DNA of 64,000 bases from Aldehydirespirator sp965221185 (GTDB lineage Bacteria > Actinomycetota > Acidimicrobiia > Acidimicrobiales > Aldehydirespiratoraceae): positions 4,030,001 through 4,094,000 of the forward strand of contig OZ244866.1 in NCBI GenBank assembly GCA_965221185.1, read 5' to 3'. Positions 13,686 through 21,872 of the stretch are shown here, in pieces. The notes below the pieces were generated by a model. That model did not search any database. It was not told where the DNA came from and was given only the letters and a program-made list of their open reading frames with translations. How positions within the stretch are numbered: the first letter of the stretch is position 1; each line of letters begins with the position of its first letter. The position numbers and the translations under genes are program-made.

Positions 13686-16618
13686 CCATCGACGTCACCT
13701 TCGAGCTGAACGGCGCTCCGGTCACTCTGGCCGTAGAGCCCCACCACACTCTGCGGGAGGTCCTCCGCCGGCTCGGCATGTTCTCGGTGCACTACGGCTC
13801 CGACAGCGGCGAGACCGGCGCGGCCGCGGTGCTCTACGACGGCCGGCTCGCCTCCGCCGACGTGATCCTGGCCGCCTCCGCCGGCGGACACTCGATAACC
13901 ACTGTCGAGTCGCTCAACGTCTCGCCTGAGCTGCATCCCATCCAGACCGCCTTCGTGGCCGTCGGAGCGTTCCAGTCGGGCTATTCCGCGGGTGCGATGA
14001 TCCTCGGGACCCTCGCCCTGCTGGCGGAGAACCCCGACCCGTCCGACGAGGAGATCCGAGACATGCTGTCGGGCATCCTCGACCGCGAGACCGCCTACAC
14101 GAAGCCGGTGGAGGCCGTCAAGCGGGCTGCGGCGGTGCAGCGGGGCGAGCAGACCGAGCCGTTCGCGCCGCTCGTCCTCGAGCCGCTCACCGACGGCTAC
14201 CGCCCCGCCCCCAACGGTGACTCCCACGGACCGGCCCCCCAAGCGCCCCAGGCCGTTCCCCGCCTGGTGCCGTCGCGGGAGGTGCCGGACATGGCCGTGG
14301 TCGGCAAGCCCGAAATCAAGGTCGACGCGGTGCGCCTGGCCAAGGGCAACCCCGCTTTCACCGACGACATAGAGCCTCGGGGGATGCTGTACGCCAAGGT
14401 TCTGCGCAGCCCTCACGCCCACGCCCGCATCCTGGCTATCGACGACTCGAAGGCCCGGGCCGTCCCCGGCGTGCACGAGGTGCTGCACTACGGCAACACC
14501 CCCCGGGTGAAGTACGCCTCCGGTGGGCAGAGCTGGCCCAACCCCCACCCCTACGACCAGGTGAGCTTCGATGACCGGGTCCGCCACGTGGGCGACCGGG
14601 TGGCGGCGGTGGCCGCCGAGACCATCGAGGCGGCCGAGGAGGCCTTGCGGCTCATCGAGGTCACCTACGAGGTTCTGCCCGCGGTGTTCGACGAGCGCGA
14701 CGCCATGGACCCCGACGCTCCCAAGATCCACGATGAGGACGACACCACCCACATCTGCGACCCCCAGCGCAACCTCGTACATCACATGGCGGCCACGCGC
14801 GGCGATGTGGACGCCCAACTGGCCGCCGCGCCCCACGTCTTCGAGCAGACGTTCAGGGTGCACCAGGTGCAGCAGTGCCCCATCGAGCCTCACATCTCGA
14901 TGGCCTGGATCGACTCCGACGAGCGCATGGTGGTGCGCACCGCCACCCAGGTGCCGTTCCACACCCGCCGGATGCTGGCTCCGCTCATCGGCATGGAGAT
15001 CAAGGACATCCGGGTCATCAAGCCCCGCATCGGCGGTGGGTTCGGTGCCAAGCAGGAGATGCTGATCGAGGACATCGTCGCCCACCTGGCCATCGCCACC
15101 CGCCGCCCGGTGCGCCTCGAGCTCGACCGGGCCGAGGAGTTCTACGCCAGCCGCACCCGCCATCCCCAGACCATCACGTTCCGCACCGCGGCGGACGACG
15201 ACGGCGCCCTGCTGGCCCAGGAGATGCGCATCATCGGCAACACCGGCCCTTACGGCACCCACGGCTTCACCGTTCAGATCGTGTCGGGGCTGCGCGGGCT
15301 CACGTCGTACAACGCGGCATCCAAGCGCTTCGACTGCCACGTCGTCTACACCAACATCCCGGTGCCGGGCGCCTACCGGGGCTACGGCGCCCCCCAGGCC
15401 GAATTCGCCCTGGAAGCCCACATGGAGGACATCGCACGGTCGCTCGATCTCGATCCGATCGACTTCAAGCGCCGCAACTGGGTGAAGGTGGGCGACGAGA
15501 TGGACATCGCCCCCCACCTTGGCGAGCGGGCCGTGGCCGAAGAGCAGCTCGCCGAGTACCCCAAGGTCATGTCGTCGGGCATCGAGGAGTGCGTGGCCCA
15601 GGGGCAGCGCGAGATCGGCTGGCACCGCCGCGGCGACGAGTCCTGGAAGGCCCCCGCCGACCGGCCCAACATCCGGCGGGGCCTCGGCTTCGCCTTCTGC
15701 ATGCACGGCACGGCCATCCCGTTCCTCGACATGGGCGGCTGCTCCATCAAGCTCAACGACGACGGCTCGTTCAACATGCTCATCGGGGCCACCGACCTTG
15801 GCACCGGCGCCGACACCGTGATCGGCCAGATCGCGGCCGAGGTGCTCGGTGTGCCCCTCGACGACATCAAGGTGTACTCCAGCGACACCGACATGACCCC
15901 GTTCGACACCGGCGCCTACGCCTCGTCCACCACCTACATCTCGGGCACGGCCGCGCTGCGGGCCGCGGAGGCGGTGCGGGTGAGGCTCAAGGAGCGGGCC
16001 GCCATGCTGCTCGAGGTGGACGAGCCCTGCACCATCGAACTGCGCGACCGCCGGGCCTACGCGGCCGACGGCCGCTCGGTGAGCCTGGAGGAGATAGCGC
16101 TCGACTCGCTGCACTGGCAGGACCAGGAGCAGATCATGGGTACCGCGTCGCATGTGTCGCCCGACTGCCCGCCCCCGTTCGCGGCCCAGTTCGCCGAGGT
16201 GGAGGTGGATGTCGACACCGGCCAGGTCACGGTGACCAAGCTGGTGATGGCGGTGGACTGCGGGGTGGCAATCAACCCGGTCACGGCCAGCGGCCAGGTG
16301 GAGGGCGGCATGATCCAGGCCCTCGGCTACGCCCACTGCGAGGAGATCGTGCTCGACGGCGACGGGCGCATGGTCAACCCGTCGTTCGGCCCGTACAAGA
16401 TCTACCGGGCCGACGAGATGCCCGAGACCGTCGTGTACCTGGTCCAGACCATGGAGGACAGCGGTCCGTTCGGGGCCAAGGCGGTGGCCGAGATCCCAAA
16501 GGACGGAGTGGCCCCGGCGGTGCGCAACGCCATCCTCGATGCCACCGGCACCGCCATCAACGAACTGCCCTTCACGCCGGAGCGGGTTTGGGCGGCCCTG
16601 CAATCCGCCGAGGGCTAG
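13682..16618 (+). CDS. Xanthine dehydrogenase-family Mo subunit fused to a cysteine-less [2Fe-2S]-like domain
   Basis: A 978-residue fusion starting at an ATGA overlap; the longer open frame to 12620 is not coding. Residues 1-155 follow the CoxS/XdhC-type two-cluster ferredoxin fold, but all eight cysteine positions are replaced: S40, T45 and A48 in VHYGSDSGETGAAAVLYDGR, D60, S99 and S102 in GAFQSGYSAGAMI, D134 and E136 in GILDRETAY. Residues from about 205 form the Mo-MPT domain and look intact: IGGGFGAKQEM near 450, GAYRGYGAPQ near 562, GATDLGTGADT, and the catalytic Glu in GAKAVAEIPKDG near 936. The fused order resembles selenium-dependent xanthine dehydrogenases. The substrate is probably a purine or other N-heterocycle. 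Electron transfer must differ from the standard route, or the reaction is not a net oxidation. Confidence 0.85.
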   Translation: MTIDVTFELNGAPVTLAVEPHHTLREVLRRLGMFSVHYGSDSGETGAAAVLYDGRLASADVILAASAGGHSITTVESLNVSPELHPIQTAFVAVGAFQSGYSAGAMILGTLALLAENPDPSDEEIRDMLSGILDRETAYTKPVEAVKRAAAVQRGEQTEPFAPLVLEPLTDGYRPAPNGDSHGPAPQAPQAVPRLVPSREVPDMAVVGKPEIKVDAVRLAKGNPAFTDDIEPRGMLYAKVLRSPHAHARILAIDDSKARAVPGVHEVLHYGNTPRVKYASGGQSWPNPHPYDQVSFDDRVRHVGDRVAAVAAETIEAAEEALRLIEVTYEVLPAVFDERDAMDPDAPKIHDEDDTTHICDPQRNLVHHMAATRGDVDAQLAAAPHVFEQTFRVHQVQQCPIEPHISMAWIDSDERMVVRTATQVPFHTRRMLAPLIGMEIKDIRVIKPRIGGGFGAKQEMLIEDIVAHLAIATRRPVRLELDRAEEFYASRTRHPQTITFRTAADDDGALLAQEMRIIGNTGPYGTHGFTVQIVSGLRGLTSYNAASKRFDCHVVYTNIPVPGAYRGYGAPQAEFALEAHMEDIARSLDLDPIDFKRRNWVKVGDEMDIAPHLGERAVAEEQLAEYPKVMSSGIEECVAQGQREIGWHRRGDESWKAPADRPNIRRGLGFAFCMHGTAIPFLDMGGCSIKLNDDGSFNMLIGATDLGTGADTVIGQIAAEVLGVPLDDIKVYSSDTDMTPFDTGAYASSTTYISGTAALRAAEAVRVRLKERAAMLLEVDEPCTIELRDRRAYAADGRSVSLEEIALDSLHWQDQEQIMGTASHVSPDCPPPFAAQFAEVEVDVDTGQVTVTKLVMAVDCGVAINPVTASGQVEGGMIQALGYAHCEEIVLDGDGRMVNPSFGPYKIYRADEMPETVVYLVQTMEDSGPFGAKAVAEIPKDGVAPAVRNAILDATGTAINELPFTPERVWAALQSAEG

Positions 16619-16694
16619 ACGCCTCCGGCTTTCATCGCGCTTTCTCGCTCAGATGACAGGAAATCGCGACGAAAGCCAGCGGGAGGCGCCGGGG

Positions 16695-18035
16695 ATGATC
16701 ATCGGGGCCGACTGGGCTGTCACTGCCGCCCTGGACGAGCCCCGCCGCAACTGGGCGTTGCGGGTGGTCAACGGGCTCATCGACGACTCCGGCCCCGCGA
16801 ACGAGCTGAGGGCTCTCTATCCCGGCGACGACTTCTGTGACGGTGCGGGCTGCGTGCTGTTGCCCGGCTTCGTGAACGCCCACGTGCACCTCTATGGCGT
16901 GCTGGCCCACGGAGTCCCCGCCCCGGCCCAGCCGCCCGCCGACTTCTGGGGCTTCCTGGACGACTATTGGTGGCCCCTGGTGGAGAACGCCCTCGACCAC
17001 GAGATGATCGCCGCCGCGGCCGCGTGGGTGACCGCCGACCTGGCCGCGAGCGGCACGACCAGCTTCTTCGACATATTGGAGGCCCCCAACGCGCTGCCCG
17101 GCGCCCTGTTGGCGGAGCAGGACGCGGTGGCTCGCAGCGGGCTGCGGGGGGTGCTGTCCTTCGAGGCCACCGAGCGGATGGGAGCAGCCAACGGCCAGTC
17201 CGGACTCGACGAGAACATCCGCTTCATCGAGGCGTGCCGGGCTGACGGCGGCTCGTCGGGCGCGGGGACCCGGGTGTCCGGCGCCATGTGCATCCACACC
17301 ACCTTCACCTGCAGCGAGCCGTTCATCCGCCAGGCCTTCGAGGCGGCTACCGACCTGGACGTGTTCTGCCACGCCCATGTGAACGAGGGGGTCCACGAAG
17401 GTCTCTGGTGCGAGGAGCACCACGGCATGCGCACCCTCGAGTTCTACGAGCGGATTGGTGCGGCGTCGCCCCGCTTCCAGGCCAGCCAGTGCGTGCAGTT
17501 GTCGCGGCGCGAGATCGACATCATCTCGGACACCGGCGTCAGGGTGTCGCACATGCCGCTGTCCAACTGCGAGGTGGGCGGCGGGATCGCCCCCGTCCTT
17601 GAGATGCTGGAGCGGGGCGTCACCGTGGGCCTCGGCTCCGACGGCTACCTCAACGACATGTTCGCAGTGATGCGGGGCGCCTTCCTGCTGCACCGGGCGG
17701 CCACTCTGGACCCCGGCGCCATCAGCGCGGCCACTGTGCTGCACATGGCCACCGAGGGCTCGGCCCGCACGCTCGGCCTGGAGCAGGTGGGGCGGCTGGA
17801 ACCCGGATGGCACGCCGACCTGCAGCTGGTCGCCGTCGACGGCCCCCGGGGCCTGCCCACACCGGTGGAGGCCCACAACCTGCTCGACCAGCTGGTGCTG
17901 TGGCGCAACGGCTCCCACGTCGGAAAGGTGATGGTGGGCGGGGACTGGATCGTCAACGACGGTGAGGTGATCGGCGCAGACCTGGGCGAGCTGCGAGCCC
18001 GCACCCTCGAACAAGCTGCGAGACTGTGGTCGTGA
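16695..18035 (+). CDS. SsnA-like amidohydrolase
   Basis: A 446-residue protein; the ATG at 16695 is preferred over one at 16653 because GGGAGG precedes it by about 8 bp and the length then fits SsnA (about 440). Motifs are GFVNAHVHLYG (HxH), SGAMCIHTTFTCSE, DVFCHAHVNEG, VRVSHMPLSNCEVGGG and VTVGLGSDGYLNDM (catalytic Asp). SsnA-type proteins accompany selenium-dependent molybdenum hydroxylase clusters and are thought to deaminate or hydrolyse purine-like compounds. It is linked to xdhC through a 12-residue micro-ORF. Confidence 0.85.
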   Translation: MIIGADWAVTAALDEPRRNWALRVVNGLIDDSGPANELRALYPGDDFCDGAGCVLLPGFVNAHVHLYGVLAHGVPAPAQPPADFWGFLDDYWWPLVENALDHEMIAAAAAWVTADLAASGTTSFFDILEAPNALPGALLAEQDAVARSGLRGVLSFEATERMGAANGQSGLDENIRFIEACRADGGSSGAGTRVSGAMCIHTTFTCSEPFIRQAFEAATDLDVFCHAHVNEGVHEGLWCEEHHGMRTLEFYERIGAASPRFQASQCVQLSRREIDIISDTGVRVSHMPLSNCEVGGGIAPVLEMLERGVTVGLGSDGYLNDMFAVMRGAFLLHRAATLDPGAISAATVLHMATEGSARTLGLEQVGRLEPGWHADLQLVAVDGPRGLPTPVEAHNLLDQLVLWRNGSHVGKVMVGGDWIVNDGEVIGADLGELRARTLEQAARLWS

Positions 18036-18070
18036 CCAGCGCGGGTTCCGTCATGGGGTGGCGGGGATGA
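18032..18070 (+). other. Coupled micro-ORF (12 aa) between ssnA-like gene and xdhC
   Basis: The stop of the SsnA-like gene overlaps a GTG (GTGA at 18032); this opens MTSAGSVMGWRG, whose TGA stop (18068-18070) overlaps the ATG of xdhC at 18067. Both ends are 4-base overlaps, as at the other ladders in this window. No tandem duplication is seen here. Confidence 0.4.
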
Positions 18071-18873
18071 GCCTGCTGCACCAGCTGTCTGGGGCCGTGG
18101 ATTCGGGCGTGGCCGTGGCCTCCGCCACCGTCGTGGACACGTCGCGCTCTGTGCCGCGGCGGGCCGGGGCCAAGATGCTGGTGTATCGCGACGGCAGCAT
18201 CGCAGGCACCGTCGGGGGCGGTGAGATGGAGGCCCGGGTGGTGGCCGAGGCGGTGGCCGCGCTCGGCGATGGCCGCTGCCGTCTACTGTCGTACCGCCTT
18301 GTCGATCCTGTCCGGGGCGACCCCGGCGTCTGCGGGGGCGACGTTCAGATATTCGTGGAGCCGCACATGCCCAAGCCGACCGTCATAGTCATGGGATACG
18401 GCCACGTGGGACGGGCCGTCGCCCAGTTGGCCCACTGGGTGGGCTTCCGGGTGGTGGCCACCGACGACCGGTCCGGGATGCAGGACGACCCCGCCAGCCA
18501 GCCGGACGGCGCCGGTTCCTTTGGCGGGGACAGCGCAGACGCAGTACCCGACGAGCTGGTGATCGGCACCGTCGACGACCTTCTTGCCGGGCGGGCGCTC
18601 GACGCCGATGTGTCGGTGGTGCTGGTGACCCGCAACGTGGACGTGGACTCGGCCGCCCTGCCAGCTCTGCTGGCCACCGGCGCCGGCTACGTGGGGGTGA
18701 TGGGCAGCGAGCGCCGCTGGGCCACCACCCGGGCCCGCCTGGAAGCCGAGGGTGTGGACCGGACCGCGCTCGACCGGGTTCATGCCCCCATCGGCATCGA
18801 GGTCGGCGCCGAGACCCCGGAGGAGATCGCGCTGAGCGTCATGGCAGAGGTGGTCGCCCATCGCCGGTCCTGA
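18067..18873 (+). CDS. xdhC: XdhC-family molybdenum cofactor maturation protein
   Basis: About 268 residues from the ATG at 18067 (a GTG at 18058 is in frame). The N-terminal XdhC/CoxI part contains TVVDTSRSVPRRAGAKMLV and IAGTVGGGEMEARV; the C-terminal Rossmann part has VIVMGYGHVGRAVAQLAHW, GYVGVMGSERRW and RVHAPIGIEVGAETPEEIA, all family hallmarks. XdhC binds and sulfurates (or selenates) the Mo cofactor before insertion into xanthine dehydrogenase. Its position after the Mo enzyme and SsnA-like gene fits that role. Confidence 0.9.
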   Translation: MSLLHQLSGAVDSGVAVASATVVDTSRSVPRRAGAKMLVYRDGSIAGTVGGGEMEARVVAEAVAALGDGRCRLLSYRLVDPVRGDPGVCGGDVQIFVEPHMPKPTVIVMGYGHVGRAVAQLAHWVGFRVVATDDRSGMQDDPASQPDGAGSFGGDSADAVPDELVIGTVDDLLAGRALDADVSVVLVTRNVDVDSAALPALLATGAGYVGVMGSERRWATTRARLEAEGVDRTALDRVHAPIGIEVGAETPEEIALSVMAEVVAHRRS

Positions 18874-18904
18874 CCCGACGGGGGCCGCGCCCGGACCGCT
18901 TTGT

Positions 18905-19687
18905 GTGTTGCGGGGCGGAGGCGATCTGGCCACCGGCGTGGCCTGGCATCTCAATGAGGCGGGCTGGCCGGTGGTGGTGCTGGAGCTGCCCGAGCCCCTG
19001 ACGGTGCGCCGCACGGTGGCGCTGTCCACCGCGGTGACCGACGGAGAGGTGACCGTGCAGGGCATGAGGGGCGTGCTGGTGGCGTCGCCCCAGGAGGCGA
19101 TAGCGACCACGAAGCGCGGCGCTGTGGCCGTGCTGGTGGCCCCGAAGCTGGGGGCGCTGGGCTCCGTGCAGCCCGATGTGGTTGTGGACGCCCGGCTGGC
19201 CAAGCGCCACCAAGACACCGCCATCGACGCCGCCGCAGTGGTAATAGGTCTGGGCCCTGGACTCACAGCGCCCTTGGACTGCCACGCCGTGGTGGAGACC
19301 ATGCGAGGCCCTCGCCTCGGTCGGGTGATCTGGACGGGCTCGGCCCGGCCCGACACCGGCGTGCCCGCCGAGGTGGGGGGACGGTCTGGCGACCGGGTGC
19401 TGCGGGCCCTCGTCGCAGGCGAGGTGTCTTGGCGTGTCGAGATAGGAGAGCTGGTCGCTGCGGGCCAACTGCTCGGCACGGTAGGCGGTCAGGCCGTTGA
19501 AGCGCCCTTCGACGGCGTGCTGCGAGGCGCCATCCGTCCGGGGATGACCGTGCAACCCGGGCTCAAGATCGGTGACGTGGACCCTCGCGGCAATCCGGCC
19601 GTGTGCTGGGAGATCTCCGACAAGGCCCTGGCCGTGGGCACCGGAGTGCTGGAGGCGGTCCTGGCCTGCCGCGGCGGCTTGGCCTGA
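18905..19687 (+). CDS. EF2563-family Mo-hydroxylase accessory protein
   Basis: A 260-residue protein. The start VLRGGGDLATGVAWHLNEAG is the Rossmann-like signature of the EF2563 (YqeB-like) family found with selenium-dependent molybdenum hydroxylases; PLTVRRTVALSTAVTDGEV, VVDARLAK, VIGLGPGL and PFDGVLRGAI also match. The GTG at 18905 is the only usable start after the xdhC stop. Its function is unproven in the family but is tied to cofactor maturation. Together with SsnA and XdhC it suggests a Se- or S-modified Mo cofactor; no selD is present in the window. Confidence 0.8.
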   Translation: MLRGGGDLATGVAWHLNEAGWPVVVLELPEPLTVRRTVALSTAVTDGEVTVQGMRGVLVASPQEAIATTKRGAVAVLVAPKLGALGSVQPDVVVDARLAKRHQDTAIDAAAVVIGLGPGLTAPLDCHAVVETMRGPRLGRVIWTGSARPDTGVPAEVGGRSGDRVLRALVAGEVSWRVEIGELVAAGQLLGTVGGQAVEAPFDGVLRGAIRPGMTVQPGLKIGDVDPRGNPAVCWEISDKALAVGTGVLEAVLACRGGLA

Positions 19688-19739
19688 CGCATAACGGCCC
19701 GACTGGGCGCCCGGCGGGACCGGAACCCCGGCCGGGCGA

Positions 19740-19891
19740 CTGAGAACATGCGCGGGTAGGTGTCAGCACCTCGCGGTACGGCATTGTGTCTCCCGCTCTT
19801 GTTCGCTGCGCTCACGGGCCGCTCGGGCCACGGCCTCGCTGAACGCCTCGCCGAAACCCTCACGCATCGCCGCCTAACCGCTCGGCCTCTG
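19740..19891 (+). repeat. Dispersed inverted-repeat element, copy D
   Basis: Left end TGAGAACATGCGCGGGTAGG, core at about 19792-19841, right end CCGCTCGGCCTCTGA. It sits 53 bp after the EF2563-like gene and ends 46 bp before the start of the luciferase-like gene, so it forms most of the intergenic region and may contain or displace that gene's promoter. Confidence 0.8.
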
Positions 19892-19936
19892 AGCCTCGCT
19901 GCGGCCTGCGCCGGGCGCGGACAATATGGTGGCGGC

Positions 19937-20905
19937 GTGCTGCGGCCCGCGCTGAACGTGATGCCCGAGGGTCCGATCGAGCGCACGGTGGAGCTTGCCC
20001 GGCTCGCGGAGACACTGGGCTACGAGCGGTGCTGGGTATACGACGAGGGCCTCGCGGCCTGCGACGTGTACGTGACCATGACCGCAATCGCGATGGCAAC
20101 CGAGTCCCTGGAGATCGGGCCGGGCATCACCAACCCATACACCCGCCATGCCGGTGTCACGGCGGGGGCCATTGCCGCGCTCGACGAATTGTCGGGCGGT
20201 CGGGCCTTCCTGGGCATCGGCGCCGGGGGAAGCCTCACGCTTGACCCCCTCAGCATCGCCCGTGACCGGCCCTTGACCGCGGTGCGCGAGACCATCGAGG
20301 CATGCCGGCGCCTGTTCTCCGGCGACACGGTCAGTGTCGAGGGTTCCCATGTGCGATTGGGTGAGGCATCGCTGGTGCACGCCCGGGCCAGTACCGAGAT
20401 ATGGCTGGCCGGGCGGGGACCGCGGATGCTGGGGCTGGGCGGCGCGGCCTGTGACGGTGTGTTGGTGGACTTCCTGTACAAGCCCCACCTGGGCCCGGCG
20501 GTGGAGCGGATCCGGGCCGCGGGCCGGGCCGCGGGCAACGAGCCCCGCATCGCCTACTCCACGATGCTGGTGACCGACGACGAGACCATGGCCGCCATCA
20601 AGCCCCACCTGACCTACCGGCTGGTCGACTCACCCCCGGATGTGAAGGAGGCCATCGGGCTCGCAGAGGCCGACGCGGCCCGGATCAGGGCTGCGCTGGC
20701 CGGCGGCTTGGAGGCAGCGGCCGAGCACGTACGCGACGAGTGGGCGCTCCCCTTCGTGATCGCTGGCACTCCCAGCGAGTGCAGCCAGGAGCTGCATGGT
20801 CTCGCGGCCGAGCACGGGATCGAGTCGTTCGTCGTGCCGCTGCTCGACGATGAGCCCGCCGGGGAGCTGCTCCAGTCGGGTGCTGAGATAATGGGATTGA
20901 CTTAG
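19937..20905 (+). CDS. Luciferase-like (LLM class) F420-dependent oxidoreductase
   Basis: A 322-residue protein. The GTG at 19937 gives MLRPALNVMPEGPIE, matching the start of the paralogue at 52030 (MVQLACMVMPEGPVD); upstream codons are repeat copy D. Shared elements are WVYDEGLAACDVYVT, EIGPGITNPYTRHAGVTA, FLGIGAGGSLTL and IWLAGRGPRMLGLGG, typical of F420-dependent methylene-H4MPT reductase-like barrels. Its place at the end of the purine/Mo-hydroxylase island suggests a redox step on a ring-opened or reduced heterocycle (inference). Its TAG stop lies in the terminal TTAGAG of repeat copy E. Confidence 0.85.
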   Translation: MLRPALNVMPEGPIERTVELARLAETLGYERCWVYDEGLAACDVYVTMTAIAMATESLEIGPGITNPYTRHAGVTAGAIAALDELSGGRAFLGIGAGGSLTLDPLSIARDRPLTAVRETIEACRRLFSGDTVSVEGSHVRLGEASLVHARASTEIWLAGRGPRMLGLGGAACDGVLVDFLYKPHLGPAVERIRAAGRAAGNEPRIAYSTMLVTDDETMAAIKPHLTYRLVDSPPDVKEAIGLAEADAARIRAALAGGLEAAAEHVRDEWALPFVIAGTPSECSQELHGLAAEHGIESFVVPLLDDEPAGELLQSGAEIMGLT

Positions 20906-21054
20906 AGCGTGAGAGGGTAGGTGGCGAGCGCTCGCGGCGAGACGTCGTGTTTCCCGCTCTTGTTCGCTGCGCTCACGGCCCGCTCGGGCCCGGGGGCCTC
21001 GCTCAGCACCCTGCGAATTCCTCGTGAACTCATCGCCTACCCGCTCGGCCCCTT
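20902..21054 (+). repeat. Dispersed inverted-repeat element, copy E
   Basis: Left end TTAGAGCGTGAGAGGGTAGG, where TAG is the stop of the luciferase-like gene; core at 20953-21003; right end CCTACCCGCTCGGCCCCTT. It separates the catabolic island from the Tad cluster. The remaining 143 bp to the next start (21055-21197) contain an AT-richer stretch at 21055-21095 (AAATCATGAGATAGTTTGAA) that may hold the Tad operon promoter. Confidence 0.8.
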
Positions 21055-21197
21055 GGAAAATCATGAGATAGTTTGAAATCTCTGAAATCTCTGTAGGGTG
21101 CTCGGTGCCGTTCCGGTTCGCTGGGTGCCGGCCGGCCGCCTCAATACTGGCGCTCAGAGTCCCGCCGTCGAGTGGCCGCGACGTGCGGGGGAAGAGC

Positions 21198-21872
21198 GTG
21201 ATCACCTGGTACTGGTCCGTCAAGGGAGGCGTCGGAACGTCGGTGGTGGCCGCGGCCACCGCCATCCGCCTCGCCTCCGAAGAGCACGACACCACCCTCG
21301 TGGATCTGACCGGTGATCAGCCGGCGCTGCTGGGCATGGTGGCCGGCGCGATGCCGTCGGAGCCAGGAATCGGCGACTGGGTGGCCGCGGGGGACGGTGT
21401 GGCCGCCGATGCCATCGGCAGGCTGCTGGAGGATGTGGCCCCGGGCCTGCGTCTGCTGCGGAGAGGCACCCGACCGGCGCAGGCAGGTCACGTCGCGCCG
21501 CTCGAGGATCAGCGCCCGAGGCTCATGCTCGCCCTCGAGGTGCTGGCCCGCAGCGGCCCGGTCGTGGTGGACGCCGGGCTGGATCCCGTCGGGTTGCGGT
21601 CGGTCCTCGGCGGTCCGCACCGGCCCGTGTGCGTGCTGCGGGCCTGCTACCTGGCCTTGAGCCGCGCCCAGCAGGTGGCCGGTCCCTACGAGCGGGTGGT
21701 CCTAGTGGAGGAGCCGGGCCGGGCTCTGCGCTCGCGCGATGTGGCGGCTGCGGTCGGTGCCTCCCATGTGGAGCGAGTGGCGTGGGATCCCCGAGTGGCC
21801 CGCTCCGTCGACGCGGGCACGATCGTGAGCATGCTCCCGCCGCCTCTGCGGCGCTTCGAGCTTCCGTCATGA
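21198..21872 (+). CDS. TadZ/CpaE/Ssd-like P-loop ATPase of the Tad pilus cluster
   Basis: A 224-residue protein starting at GTG 21198, with GGGGGAAG just upstream as ribosome-binding site. The N terminus MITWYWSVKGGVGTSVVAAA is a ParA/MinD-type deviant Walker A (KGGVGTS), and LVDLTGDQPALLG corresponds to the following Asp-rich strand. The rest is short relative to MinD. In actinobacteria a septum-site-determining (Ssd/TadZ) protein heads the tad operon and is thought to place the pilus machine. It overlaps tadA by 4 bp. Confidence 0.75.
   Translation: MITWYWSVKGGVGTSVVAAATAIRLASEEHDTTLVDLTGDQPALLGMVAGAMPSEPGIGDWVAAGDGVAADAIGRLLEDVAPGLRLLRRGTRPAQAGHVAPLEDQRPRLMLALEVLARSGPVVVDAGLDPVGLRSVLGGPHRPVCVLRACYLALSRAQQVAGPYERVVLVEEPGRALRSRDVAAAVGASHVERVAWDPRVARSVDAGTIVSMLPPPLRRFELPS

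Noticed and set aside
13550..16603. A 1017-codon minus-strand frame opposite the Mo enzyme.
   Set aside because: His/Val/Gly-rich antisense frame of a GC-rich gene; no motif and no start signal.
13682..16618. Possible selenocysteine use in the Mo enzyme or accessory proteins.
   Set aside because: No in-frame TGA occurs at a family Cys position; the missing cysteines are replaced by ordinary codons.
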